Shown: positions 11,257 to 22,626 of the stretch, in pieces | Layout of the letters: each line of letters begins with the position of its first letter | Position numbering within the stretch: the first letter of the stretch is position 1 | Origin: Gliomastix tumulicola | Lineage: Eukaryota > Ascomycota > Sordariomycetes > Hypocreales > Bionectriaceae | Direction: 5' to 3' | Assembly (NCBI GenBank): GCA_001599755.1 | Contig: BCHX01000005.1 | Span: 1,087,922 to 1,151,921 of the forward strand | DNA: 64,000 nucleotides | The notes under the pieces: generated by a model | What the model was told of the DNA's origin: nothing | What the model saw: the letters and a program-made list of their open reading frames with translations, nothing else | The model's database searches: none | Made by a program: the position numbers and the translations under genes

Positions 11257-12511
11257 TTAGACCTTGGCCAGATCCTGGTCAAAAGCGCTGCCGCCCGCCT
11301 CCATATCAATCGACATCGAGTGCTCCAGTCCGCACACCTCGAACAGACGGACAGGCGTGATCTCCGTCGGCGTGCCCACGGCGCCCTGTGTCTTGAGCCG
11401 CGTGAGCGCGTCGCGGATGGCCGTGTACGCGGGCGCGAGCGTGGCGAAGCTGAAGATCATGACGCGGAAGCCCATGGCGCGCGCCTCGTCGACGGTGATG
11501 GTCGGGCTCGCGCCGTTCTCGACCGAGTTGTACAGCAGCGGCCACGGGTGCAGGTCCCGGACGGCCTGCGCCGCCTGCTCCTTGGACTTGAACCCTTCCA
11601 GCAGGCCAATGTCGGCGCCGATGTCGCGCGCCGCCTTGAGCCGGGCGATGCACTCGTCGTAGCCCATGGACTGGAGCGCGTCCGTGCGCGCGATCAGGAC
11701 AAAGTCCGACTGCAGGCGACGGCGGGCGTGATGCGCTGCCCGGATGCGCTGCAGGTAGTCCTCGCGGGGCACCACCTTCTTGCCGCCGAGGTGGCCGCAG
11801 CGCTTCATCAGCACCTGGTCCTCGAGGTGGGCGCCTGCCACACCAGAGCGGATGTAGTGCTCCACGGTGCGAGCAACCATCAGAGGGCCTGAGAGAAAAC
11901 AGCATCAGCAACCTCGTTCAGAAGTAGGCATCAAGCACGGGAGGAGACCATCTTACCTCCGTAGCCGGTGTCCATGTCGGCAATGAGGGGCGGTCCGTAG
12001 GGATCCAGCCCAGCAATCATGTCAGCGTTCTCCCGCATCTCGTACAGCTGGGCAATAGCCAGGTCAGGCTGTCCCAGGCGCGACGCCGTGGTCCCAGCAC
12101 CAGTCTTGAGCATCATTGTTAGTACGTGAAGGACACGAGTATGAAGATGCGATTTGATTTGCGTACCATGTAGAGAGCCTGGAAGCCGACCTCAAGAGCT
12201 GTGCGCGCCGAGAGCCCGTCATAGACTCCCGGGCAGACGACTAGCTCCTGCGTCTGGAAGATCATCTTCCGCAGCTTGGTAGCTCCCGACAGCGGCTTAT
12301 CCAACGTCTCTGTCATTGTGTCCAAGGGCGTCAAGTGCAAGGGCGCCATTCTAGCCCCCGACACGGGCTTGGTCTCTGGAGTTGGCGCCATGGTATCAAG
12401 CGGCGAAATGTCCACAGGGGTCATGTCTGGCGTGGTGTCCTCATCTAGGATGACGGTTTCCTTGACCACGGAGTTTTGTTTCTCCTGGAGAGTGACAAAG
12501 AACTGATCCAT
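11257..12511 (-). CDS. isocitrate lyase/PEP mutase superfamily enzyme
   Basis: Three exons on the minus strand (12511-12167, 12104-11957, 11888-11257) give 374 residues. The introns have GTACGC..TGCTCAAG with a perfect TACTAAC branch point, and GTAAGA..TCTCAG. The catalytic barrel starts at about residue 80: CPGVYDGLSARTALEVGFQALYM-TGAGTTASRLGQPDL, the Mg-binding DMDTGYGG at about 158-165, LEDQ at 186-189 and KRCGH at 193-197 (the isocitrate-lyase-type active-site loop). It lacks the large insert of true isocitrate lyases, so it resembles the methylisocitrate-lyase/carboxy-PEP-mutase branch; the substrate is unknown. The N-terminal 80 residues are an unusual Thr/Pro-rich extension containing an imperfect repeat (PLDTM..T...KP.SGA). 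An in-frame ATG at 12544 is possible, but 12511 has the better context (CAACATGG). A TATATAAA box lies about 200 bp upstream. Confidence 0.88.
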
Positions 12512-13000
12512 GTTGAAGAGTAAGGTATGAACCACGGTCCTCAAGACGAGTGAAAAGAGAAGAAGCTGGGATAATGATGAACCTAGTAGGTGGTATGAGC
12601 TTAGAATATTCCAGAATGATGGAAGAAGGATGAGGGATATTCAGAGATCAGATCCTGGCTGAGTTAAAAGCTTGACTCGCCAAGGTGCAGGGACGAGTTG
12701 GACGTTTATATAACCGTCTTCAACAGCTGCCAAGATGCCAGTTTCTAATCAGGATTATAACTCAGAGTGCGAGTATTAGCAGATGTATCATTCCAAGTAC
12801 TTGAAAGTGAGTTTGGATTGAGCAGATTCTTACTCAGACACTCAGACACTCACTTATCGTCCGCTCGTGGCATTCTTCTTCGGTCCACCTTCACCTTCAT
12901 CTCGGTCAGTTACGGGCCCTCTGACACGATCTCAGCACATTCAGATGGGTGGCGTGCTGGGATATTTGCTGACATAGGGGGGCAGGGCTTACTCTTACTG

Positions 13001-13101
13001 CACCTTCGTCTCATTTCTCTGCTCGATCGGCGGGATGACACTGCGCTCACCATCACAACACCTTCGTCTCATTTCTCTGCTCAATCGATGGGACGACACT
13101 A
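13001..13101 (+). repeat. 58-bp tandem direct repeat (two copies)
   Basis: CACCTTCGTCTCATTTCTCT occurs at 13001 and again at 13059. Similarity continues through GCTCRATCGRYGGGAYGACACT in both copies. Differences between the copies are mainly transitions. Confidence 0.85.
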
Positions 13102-13273
13102 CGAGCTAGAGGACTGCTTCCGGACGGCACGGAACGGCGATTAGCCAGTGCTGGTCTGCTTTCGGCCGCTCGGCTCGCCTTCTAGCAATGGCTTCTAAAT
13201 TCTTGGCCATGTCGTGCGTGATTGGTGATTTGGGGGGCCCGAGGGGGGTGTGGGCGGAAGCGGGGAGGGCCAG

Positions 13274-13313
<40 letters not shown>
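13274..13313 (+). repeat. (GCAG)n microsatellite
   Basis: About ten uninterrupted copies of the tetranucleotide GCAG/GGCA. Frame-neutral, in noncoding sequence. Confidence 0.95.
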
Positions 13314-13314
<1 letters not shown>

Positions 13315-14247
13315 GGAATGCGAAGTGTTGTCACCCCGGCGAGATACCTTCGAGCTGCACATTTCTATTGCATCTTCGGCGCTTCTCTTCTCTGTTTGAA
13401 GCGGCGTCTAATCTTGATTTCGTTCGCAATGCGTTAGTTAGTGTTGGCTGCGAGAGCGAGCTGCATCCGGATCGCCCAGTCTCGGGGCTGCTTTGATGGG
13501 ACGCGCCCACATCCCCAGTGTTTAAGTCCGAGCCCGCAATGCGGTTGCTACCTGATCAAGTAGTATTATCTTGGCAAGGGAGTCTTGGATCACAAATACC
13601 CGATGGTGATGTAACTGCTGCGCTCGGTCGATCGTAGGGGGGAAGGCATCAGACAAGTGGCTGGCTGGTCTCTGAAGCTCGTCCTCGGGAGCGGCGCTCT
13701 AAGACTTCTGCCAAGAGTGTCTGCGCACACGGTTCATTACTGCGTGTTTTTGTCCTGGGGTTTCAGGTTGGTTGAAGTCTTCGTATGTGTGTCGTATCCT
13801 CGCGATGTCGTGCCATCTACCGGCCGGCATGGGGTTGCTGGTCCGTGATCTTCCGGTTTCTGCATGGCTTCTCTATCAGCAGCATACCAGCGTGCGGATA
13901 ATCTGGTCTGTCCCTCATTCCCTACGTGAGCACTAAGTTTTGAGGTTATAGCTCGCTTATCAGGAGGAATGGACGGGCTTATAAAAGTTCTCAGACACAG
14001 TCGCAGAGATGGAGCATTCTTCGCGACGGTCCGATTTTCCTCATTGGGCTACTCGGGCAGAATTGATATACCTGAGGTAAAACTCCAGTGCATACCCTTG
14101 CTCAGAAATGCCTAACACGTCTCCGCTACTAGATCAGAATCATCCTTGTCGTCTTTCTTTCGCTCTCTCTCTCTCGCTGTCCTCGCGGCCCCCGGCACAA
14201 GTCAGTCAGTCAAAGCAGCGACCCTGGCATCGAACTGCAAAATCACC

Positions 14248-15195
14248 ATGCAACCAGAAACTGTTATTCAATCTTCGTTTCAGCACTATGGTGAAAACCA
14301 GGATGCAGAGCTGGCAACGGCAAAGGGCTCTGCCTCTGAGCGCTTGCGCGATGCGCGCGCGAGACTCGGCTTCACCATCCACGCAAGACTCGCCTACATT
14401 CCCCTGCTCATCTGCTGTTTCGTCTCTGGGATGACAGACAGTACGCTGTATAGTGGCAAGTGGCAACCTCTCTCACACTCCTAGTCCATTCCATTCCCCC
14501 CCCCCCCTCGGCTTGACTTGACTAACAGTACTGAATTTGCATCAACAGCGTACGGCACCTTCGTTTCTATGCAGACGGGCAACACCATCTTCTTCGCTCT
14601 CGGGGCTTCCGGCCAAAACGACAAGCCCTATGGCTGGGTGAACCCGCTCTGCTCCATGGGATGCTTCACCATCGGCTCCTTTGCCTTCGCCCACCTGTCC
14701 GCCTTTCTTGGGAACCGACGTCGCGGCACACTGGTTCTGTCCTTCTTCATCCAGACGGTCTGTATCGTCTTGGCGGCCGCCACGATCCAAGGTGGTGTTG
14801 TCAATGGTGGCCATCCATCGTACCGCGAGGCTGACGGCAACGACTGGAAGGAGCTGCTGCCAGTGTCCCTGCTGAGCTTCCAGGCCGCAGGACAGATCGT
14901 GAACAGCCGTACCCTTGGAGTGCCCGAGATACCTACGGTGGTCATCACCAGTCTTCTGTGCGATCTCATGTCGGATGCGAAGCTCTGGGCGCCCATCCGT
15001 GAGAACGCCAAGCGCAACAAGAGAATCGGGGCATTCATACTCACGCTGGCGGGTGGCATCAGCGGAGGATGGATCTTCAAGGCGGCAAACACTATCGAGC
15101 CTGCGCTGTGGGCGATAGCGGGCATCAAGCTGGTGATTACTGCCACTTGGCTGTTCTGGACGCCGGAAAACAGGCCCGGCTCGGAGGTATTCTAG
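14248..15195 (+). CDS. DUF1275 family membrane protein
   Basis: Two exons (14248-14452 and 14549-15195) give 283 residues. The intron runs GTGGCA..CAACAG with a CTAAC branch point at about 14522. Start ATG 14248 has CACCATGC context; earlier in-frame codons would add an implausible tail. The family pattern is clear: LAYIPLLICCFVSGMTDSTLY-YGTFVSMQTGNTIFFALG, then SMGCFTIGSFAFAHLSAFLG, VLSFFIQTVCIVLAAATI, SLLSFQAAGQIVNSRTLGVPEIPTVVITSLLCDLMSD, GAFILTLAGGISGGWIF and a last hydrophobic helix. This makes about six transmembrane segments. It is a YoaK-like protein of unknown transport function, present in many fungi in several copies. Confidence 0.9.
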
Positions 15196-16480
15196 GAGAT
15201 CCGATCCATACATCATACATCATACATTAGTATTTTAGAAGTTAGACCTAATAAATTTAATGAAGCCCTCCTCTTCTCCTCCTCCGAGAGTAAGGCCGAG
15301 TGACACTTTCTAGAGACAGCTTCCATAGCTGCTACCCAAAACCACCAAGGCAGATAGACCGTCCTCCCCCGGCCAAATATCTCGATCTCTGCATTAGGTT
15401 CATACTGAGTTCTGCCCTTCGAAGTCTTTTCTGGCCCTTCACCAGATGCTATCTCGGTAGTAAAGCTGGAGGTGAGCTATGAAGTTCTGGTGTGAGCGGG
15501 GTGAAACGAACGGAGATGGTCCACGGAATCTCAGGTCAACAGATCTGAAATAAATCTGCAGTCTTAAAAGAACAGTTTGTGTGTATGGATCGAGTGTCCG
15601 GCGAGACTAGGAGCGCGTCTCACGCTGGCATTTACTTTATGATAGAATTGTATTTGATATACATATGATCACCATGAAGCAACCAACTAGTCAGCATCGT
15701 GCTACTCACTTATCGATTCCTCTACCATCGATTTCTCTAGGCAGCAACGAGACTAGATATTTAGCACCAGACCCCGTCTAGTATAAGTCGTCTGATTAAT
15801 AGCGACGACAGTGGTCGGCGCGAACTACGTGAACCATGATATAGGGTACTAGCGTCCCCCTCCAAGGCTTCCAGACGAGCCGTAGCGTCTGCACCGACCA
15901 AGCTCTAGTCCAGCTTCTAGCGACGGGTTGTGGGAAGCGATGACTACTTCCCGTGCTGCCGTCCCGTCGCTCGGGCTGCACGGACTCCGGTGGGGGGGAG
16001 AGGGATCCGGTGAGCTCGGTGCAAAGAGATACGACGAATACGTGCTTCCGAGACAGCTGGCCTTCTGCTAAGACACATAATTGATTAGCCATGGAGTGAA
16101 TAGCGAGCTCAGCGCTTGATGGTGCATAGGCTAGTCATGATAGGGACCAAAATGAGGGTCCATCTGGTATGTGTGTCTCTCGACGCGAAGGGATGAAGAC
16201 TTGGAATGAGACGCATTTTGACGCGTTGCTAAATGTTATGTCGGGCGAGACAGCCTTTGACCGTGTCGGAGCCTAAATAGATTGCGCGATGGACGCTGCA
16301 GAATCCTCAGGTTTTGCCGCTGAGTAATCTCAGTTCAGCATCTGTCGCTGGGGGACTTGATACTGGCCCTTCCAAGCCCGCACCTCCTCTCCAAATCATT
16401 TCCTTCCACAGGAGAGTCCTCAATCATCGCTCGTTTTCCATTCTGTATATAGCCCGTTGCATTCACGGCCTCCATCCGCC
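15196..16480. other. intergenic
   Basis: Nothing recognisable was found across 1.3 kb. A minus-strand ORF at 15796-16092 lacks coding character. A TATATAGC element at 16445-16452 could serve the small ORF that follows. Confidence 0.4.
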
Positions 16481-16891
16481 ATGTATCATCTACAGTCACT
16501 TATCTTCACGGCCCTCACGGGGCTTCTCGTCATCGCCATGCCTCTAAGGATCGTGGTGACCATCCCGGAGGCCTTCCTCGAAGGCGACAGCGACTCCGGT
16601 GGCGAGAGCGAGGTCGGAAACACCGCTGTCTCCGTGGCCAACGGCCTCGTGGGCAGTGTGGGAGCTGGCAGTGCGGCGCTGAACAACAAGTCGTCGGGCT
16701 CGACAGCGACAGTATGCACCTTGTTTGGATGCGCGGCTGCAGCGCAGTCAGACGGCAATGTCAGCACGACGACATCGGGCTCCAACATACACGTCACCGG
16801 CCCGATCATCAATATCTTGGGGCCGATTATAATACTCTCTAAGGCGTGGACTCGCCAAAATACGTCCACGACTGCGACTGACAGCCGCTGA
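16481..16891 (+). CDS. possible small secreted protein, unknown
   Basis: Single ORF of 136 residues from ATG 16481. A hydrophobic N-terminus (HLQSLIFTALTGLLVIAMP) could be a signal peptide or anchor. The rest is low-complexity Gly/Ser/Ala/Thr with a Cys pair (VCTLFGC) and a second hydrophobic patch (GPIINILGPIIIL) near the end. A TATA-like element 35 bp upstream supports transcription. I recognise no domain. It may be a genuine effector-like protein or a chance ORF. Confidence 0.4.
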   Translation: MYHLQSLIFTALTGLLVIAMPLRIVVTIPEAFLEGDSDSGGESEVGNTAVSVANGLVGSVGAGSAALNNKSSGSTATVCTLFGCAAAAQSDGNVSTTTSGSNIHVTGPIINILGPIIILSKAWTRQNTSTTATDSR

Positions 16892-17604
16892 TGGCGATAC
16901 GACCGAAGCCTCGGAGGTCCGGCATACATGCGCGTCGGAGGACATACATTCTCGGGTCACTACAGCCAACTTATTCCTTTACATTCTTGTTCGTCTCGGG
17001 TCCGAGTTGATGGTCGGAGAGGCACGTACCTACTACGATTATACGGGCGAGGTTGACGGCGTCGCAGACGGACTTTCGTTATACACTTTCTTACCTGCAT
17101 CATCCTTCCACTGCATTACCTTATTTCACACCACGTGTTCCTTTTCTGTACTACTTTTCATACACCTCATTTCAAGCTCTGATGTATATGGCGCAATTTG
17201 CATCGCTCAATTGACGTGAACATGAGGCGTCTGGTTTGCCGTCATTTTCATTGGGCAATCCCACTCAAATTTCAGGTCCTGGCGTCTCACCAGCCACCGT
17301 TGTCGAATTGCTGGGATGTTGGTACGAATGTTTCTATCACCAAGTCAGATAAACTTTCTCCCATCCCCAACCACAAATTACAAAATCCCCTTCTTGAATT
17401 GAATGTATGAAAGGGAATCTTCCACGATCCTACTCCCGAAAGATTCGCACGGTCACAATCACACGTCCCTTATTCTCTGTCTCCTTTTGCCTCGACATTC
17501 CACCTACTCAAATGACTCTTAAACACTGTATTAAAAGAAGAAGTCATCATAATTATTACGACGTCGCCTAAAACGGGCCTAAAACGGATCTCAACCTAAC
17601 AGCC
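16892..17604. other. intergenic
   Basis: Promoter region of the following membrane-protein gene. It is CT- and A-rich towards 17520-17600, as is usual for fungal 5' leaders. No gene seen. Confidence 0.4.
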
Positions 17605-18345
17605 ATGCCGCTCATTCATACACTTGAGACCCTCATCATACTTGCCACCAACGACACGACCACGACCGCGATTGAAAATGGAGAGTGGTGGCTCACTACC
17701 TTTGAGACGATTTTCAACGCTGGATCTCTACTGCCTCTTTTCATCTGGGGCCTCTTACCCTCGGACATGGAGTATGCCAACCACGACGTGCTTACGTCCA
17801 CATCGATTGTGAAACTCCTCATACTATTCTTTCTCAAGATAGCGTGGTGGTCCGGCACCCTCGAGCGCGAACTCTGGCTCTGCCACGGATCCCTCGCCTG
17901 GTGCTTTTTTCTTGCCGGCCTTGGCGGCATGAAGGCCTGCAGGGAGAAGAAGGGGCAGGTCGAGGAGGAGGAGGAGGAGGAGAACTTTGAGATACCCGCC
18001 ATCTGCACCTTTCCCCTCTTGCCGTACTGGCTGTACAGACTCGGGAGGTGCTTGAAGCCCCCGACGGCGGGAGACGGCTGGGATATCATCATCTACGTTG
18101 CAATTTGCGCAGCGGCGTGCTCGGGATTCCTCTACCGCCCTTTTGTCAAGATGGCCACGACTGTCTACCGGCGATTCGTGACGCGCAAAATCGCCATGTG
18201 GCGGTGGCTTCCCCAAAATGGCGCTCCAAGACATTTCAGTCCCTTGTGGGCTCATCTACTACTTGCTATCTGGGGATGTTACACACTCGTCCAAATCGGC
18301 ATGATTTTCAGGGTGCTGGACGAGCTCGAGATGTCCCAGACATGA
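17605..18345 (+). CDS. hypothetical multi-pass membrane protein
   Basis: Intronless ORF of 246 residues with ATG context AGCCATGC. Hydrophobic segments occur at about residues 36-52 (IFNAGSLLPLFIWGLLP), 66-82 (SIVKLLILFFLKIAWW), 92-107 (LCHGSLAWCFFLAGLG), 163-176 (IIIYVAICAAACSG) and 217-236 (LWAHLLLAIWGCYTLVQIGM). They are separated by an acidic linker with eight consecutive Glu (about residues 118-125). I recognise no family. It lies 0.7 kb upstream of, and on the same strand as, a HET-domain gene that itself ends in membrane segments. A functional link is only possible. Confidence 0.6.
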   Translation: MPLIHTLETLIILATNDTTTTAIENGEWWLTTFETIFNAGSLLPLFIWGLLPSDMEYANHDVLTSTSIVKLLILFFLKIAWWSGTLERELWLCHGSLAWCFFLAGLGGMKACREKKGQVEEEEEEENFEIPAICTFPLLPYWLYRLGRCLKPPTAGDGWDIIIYVAICAAACSGFLYRPFVKMATTVYRRFVTRKIAMWRWLPQNGAPRHFSPLWAHLLLAIWGCYTLVQIGMIFRVLDELEMSQT

Positions 18346-19038
18346 GCATAGTAGTAGTCAAGCTGTGGCATGCCTTGAGATGGGCAGCTATCTTACCTCT
18401 AGGCTGGTTCAGATGCTCGCTTGTCTACTTAAGTATCCTTCCTCCGCGCGCGCGCATAATGTGGGTAAACCTGCCCGCTCCTGCGTGGCAAAATGGCGTC
18501 GACCTTGATGCAACTTTAATGGGAGTTGCCATCGGCACCATTTCCTGGTGGCAGTTCCCCCATTGTGCGCATCCAATCCAACGGAAAGGTGTCTTTACAG
18601 ATGCGCGTTTCCGCTCGTTCGGACTCTGATTCTCGATTTTTCAAAGTGATCAGGGGAAGTCTCGAAAATCATCCGATCCGCCTGGTGTGCTCATGGCGGC
18701 AGATGGCCCAAGATGAGTGAGGCGAAGGGCATCCGTGGTGGCGTGTCGCATGGATGATCAAGATTCAACGCGGCGCATTCGCGACTGGGAGCAGGACGGA
18801 TTCATGGCCTATTAATAGATGGAGAGCTTCAGGGGCCGCTTCAGGGCCGCTTCAGGGCCGCTTCGTAAACGAGCCAATGCTTCAGTGGCAGGGATAGGGC
18901 TGACACGCGCCAAACAGGGGTCCGGCGCCTTGGACTTTCCCGCTGACCTGACCTCTTCTTGATCCGACATTTCCTCCTCTCTCAAAGCACGCAAAATGCA
19001 CACGCCAAGTTGGTCGCCTGCCATAGCAGCCGCAGCTC
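18346..19038. other. intergenic with 11-bp triplicate repeat
   Basis: Upstream region of the HET gene. At 18827-18864 the unit CTTCAGGGCCG is repeated three times in tandem, with one extra G in the first copy. No gene seen. Confidence 0.5.
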
Positions 19039-22000
19039 ATGGAGTACCTGCCACAGCCATCGAGGGCCTTCCCTCACGTGCGCGTCCCGTTTGTGACGCA
19101 GATTGACTTTGATGGACAAGACTTCGCGACGTTTCCCCACAGAAGCGGCTTCACGAAGGATCTCAGCTCCCACTCGGCCGACGAGCTCGCTTCTCTCGCG
19201 CAATCCTGGCTGTATTTCGGCACTCTGGACACATTCCTAGGCGTCAAGGTCATCAGAGACGACTTCCGCACGAAATTCCCAGATGGAGACTACTACGTCA
19301 ACGCCGGGCCGGTCCTCGAGCTGCTCTCCGAATGGCTGGCTCGGGTCATCCTGCCCATTCTGGGACCCGACGTGGTCAAGGACACGACATCGAGCGCTGC
19401 GGAGGAGCTTCTGAAGCACGTTACGGACATGACAGAGTTCCTGGAGGGGGGCGTGCTCAAGCATGCGGACGCGTTTGAGACCCTGCCCCAAGCTTCGACA
19501 GGCGCGCTGCCTGCCGTCCTCCTCTCCGTCCGCGTGCTGGCCGCCACGCTCTCTGGCGTGCTGGACGAGAGCGTTTGCCAGAGCGACTTTAGCGTCCTAG
19601 ACAACAAGTACGAACCGAGACGCATCGAGCGACAGCGGTTCACCAGCGCATTGCCTGGCCAGCCGCGACGAGCCAGCGCTGCGTGCCTCGTGGAAGACAT
19701 GATCTCCAAAGGCTGGTGTCCATACATGGCGCGCAAGCTGTGTCTAAACTACAACTACGTCGTCGTCTACTACCTCAGCCGGCTCCGGGGCTACGACGAG
19801 ATATCCCACGCCAAGTGCTCCGAGAGCGCTTGCATCGCCCACAACGTCGACATGTCGAACTACCGCACGAAGCACACCACCAAGGACTGCGACTGCGCCC
19901 ACGTGCACGTGGACCGCGACCGGATACACGCCATCATTTCCAACGGCGGCATCCCCGTCATCTCCTTCAAGAAGGTCGCCGCCGGGCAGACCGAGCTCGA
20001 GGTGCGAAGGATGACGCACAAGACCTCGTATGTCGCCTTCTCGCACGTCTGGTCCGACGGGCTCGGCAACGCAACCTCCAACTCGCTCCCTCGCTGCCAG
20101 ATTGAGAAGCTGGCACGCTATCTGGAGGAGCTGGAGCCGCCCAAGATGGCCATGCAGCAGGCGGTCGTGAACCTGGGGCCTATGAGGATGGACCTGCAGA
20201 GGATGACGAGGGACCTGCAGATTTCGCACTTCTGGCTCGATACGCTCTGCATCCCGGTCGGCGAGGAGTACATGGACCTCAAGCTGAGGGCAATCAACTC
20301 CATGGCCGCCATCTATGCCGGAGCGCTCCAAGTCCTTGTCCTTGACTCCAGTCTCGAGCAGCTCTCCCTCAGATCGGCAGCAGACGTCGACGTATGCGAG
20401 ATGCTCGGCAGAGTCAGCACGTCTCCCTGGATGGGCCGCAGCTGGACCTTCCAGGAAGCCGCCATCAGCAACATCCGACAGATCAGATGTCTCGAGGCCT
20501 CCTTCAACCCGACCGGCGTCCGCTTCGGCCATCCAACGGCCTTCACCAGGGTCTTCGACGCGAACAGTCTTTCTGAGTGGCTGCCCAGCTTTGCAGATAT
20601 TCTGGTGGCCTTGGGGCGGATGTTCCGCCGCACCGAGACGGACCAGCACCTCGCGAGACGCCTCATCACGTACATGTCGCCCGACATCACGGTGCCCCTC
20701 GTCGCGCTCATCACGCGGCCGCTCAAGGACACAATGATCAGGGAGTTCCTCGGCTCCAAGCTCATGGAGGTCGAGTACGACCTGCCCTACCACCGCTTCG
20801 TCGCCTGCTGGAACGCGCTGTGCTCGAGGACGACGACGAAGCGGGAGGACGTCCACCTCATCTTTGCCAACATCCTCGGGTTCAGCGCCACGACGGTGTG
20901 GGAGATTTCGAACCCCTGCGAGCGGATGGCGGCGCTGCTGTTTAGCCTGCCCAGCATACCGCTGTCGCTGTTCTTCAGCAGTACATCCGTGCGCGACCGG
21001 CCCGGGGAGAAGCACTACAACAGATGGATGCCGCTGTTTCCCAGTGGGGAGCCGTGCGAGCTGTACCCTCTGGTGTCTGTGTCGGAGTGCGGACTCAGAC
21101 TTTCGTCGAAGGCCTCGAGAGCAGAGGAAGGTGGTGACGACGAAGAAGAGTCGGAGGACGAATCCAAGGCGCCACCAAAGCCGTGGGCATTTCGAATCAC
21201 GTCGCGTCTTCCCGGTGTTGGAAACCAGGATGTTATTCTCGAAGGAGTATCGGAAGACAGGCGCTTCGTTGTTACCCTCCACCGGGCGCAGAACGATGAC
21301 TTTGCTTCAAGCCTAGGCGAGGGGGAGTCGGTGCTGGTTTTCGACACGGACCTGACGAAGGAGGTTCTCGTGAGTGAGCAGAGCATGGGAGGAGGCACCG
21401 CATTCCGAGGCGCCCTTTTCCAGGCGGTTGGTGAAGGCCCGGTCGTGGCTGGGGATACGAAGTTGGAGGACAGCGCAGATGGTGCTCGACAATATCGGGT
21501 GGCATTCGACTGTCCCGTGTCTGCGGCCTTAATTGTTGGTATTGGTGACGGTCTGGAGGAATCATCACCGCAACAGAGCGCCGTTATTCGAGCCAGTCTG
21601 TTGGCTGAGCCTTGGGAATTTGACATCTACAGGAGTAAGTCCGCCGCCCTCCCCCTACTTCTTCAGTATTCTGGCCTGAGCTGACAGGGCGTTAATGCGC
21701 AGACCTCTCGGAGCTTGATCTACCTCTGCCAACAAGACCCAAACCCCTCCTCTGGGTCGCCCCTGCAGCTACGCAGCACATGGTCATCTGGCTCTTGTGG
21801 CTTCTCGACCTCCTCACCATTGTCCTCCTGATTGCCATCTGCGCTACGAGGGCCAGCACATTCTCCGCCTTCACTTTAGCCGTTGTCGTCCTCTACTTCG
21901 TCCTCAAGGCCACCCCTATGCCCTTCATCCTCCTCACCCTGCCAGTTGTGGTGCCATATCTCTTCGACATCTGCGGAGTGACCCTGGGGGTTCTTTATGT

Positions 22001-22247
22001 CGTGTCGCGACATGTATCTGGCGACGACCCTCTGGCTTCTCTGGAGCTGGCCTTTGCCGTCCTGGCTATTCTTGTCAGCGCCGTGGAGATTTCTGTGAGG
22101 AGCCTGTATAAATTCTACGTGACCCGGAAGCTGTACGATGCTTGGCTGGCTACGTTCGACCAGAGCTGGTCGTTGGAGACGGAGACGGGCTGGACGAAGG
22201 TTTTGAGGCTGGGTGGTCAGATGATGAGTGCTGGCAAGCCGTCGTAG
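19039..22247 (+). CDS. HET-domain protein with C-terminal membrane region
   Basis: Two exons (19039-21634 and 21703-22247, intron GTAAGT..GCGCAG) give 1046 residues. The HET domain, known from fungal heterokaryon incompatibility, spans about residues 330-475 with its three signature blocks: YVAFSHVWSDGLGN (about 330), FWLDTLCIPVGEEYMDLK (about 397) and SPWMGRSWTFQEA (about 463). The upstream 330 residues hold a Cys/His-rich stretch (CSESACIAHNV...TTKDCDCAHVHVDRDRIH) seen in related large HET proteins. After an acidic loop near residue 700 the protein ends in four or so hydrophobic segments (about 890-1010). HET proteins trigger cell death on recognition of non-self. The membrane tail suggests anchoring. 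No NACHT or ankyrin region was seen. The frame is intact, with no sign of decay. Confidence 0.9.
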
Positions 22248-22461
22248 GATAATTCCTACCATCGGTGCCAACCTGTCGAGGTGTGAAGGTTTTCCCGATG
22301 GCCCGTGAAAGCTGAAGGAGGCGAAATCGGAGCTCGTTGTTCCTTATGTAGTCCTTCAACCAGGCTGCTGTCCTTCGACTGGGCTTCTGTTGCGATGTCC
22401 GTCGCTGTGAGGGCTGCCGTTGCCACGGCGACAGTCGCACCAGCCCCCGAGGCGCCCGACC

Positions 22462-22560
22462 TGGAGGCCCGCACGGCACTTGGTACGACCAACGTGTGGG
22501 CAAAGAATGCAAAAATAATCAACGTCAAAGTGCTCAGGGACCACGAGCAAATACCAAGCA
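22462..22560 (+). pseudogene. subtilase fragment, degenerate
   Basis: CCGCACGGCACT resembles the His-loop codons of an S8 protease. After a gap, WAKNAKIINVKVLRDHE is clearly the block that reads WGVAKNARIVDVKVFREPE in the intact protease at 29.3-30.7 kb. No start, Asp box or Ser box is nearby. The first 39 bases are also part of a repeat found at 23413 and 23575. Confidence 0.6.
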
Positions 22561-22626
22561 GGCGATTACATAATAATCGCTGGATGAACCACAGCGGAGT
22601 ACGATGGTTCAAATTGGGGTTCTCAT

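Larger units (their letters stand above)
12512..14247. other. long intergenic region with repeats
   Basis: A 1.7-kb divergent promoter region between the lyase-like and DUF1275 genes. TATATAAA (minus strand) at 12708-12715 serves the lyase-like gene, and TATAAAA at 13980-13986 is a candidate for the DUF1275 gene. A (CAGACACT) duplication lies near 12836-12853, and two larger repeats are listed separately. No protein gene was found. Confidence 0.5.
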
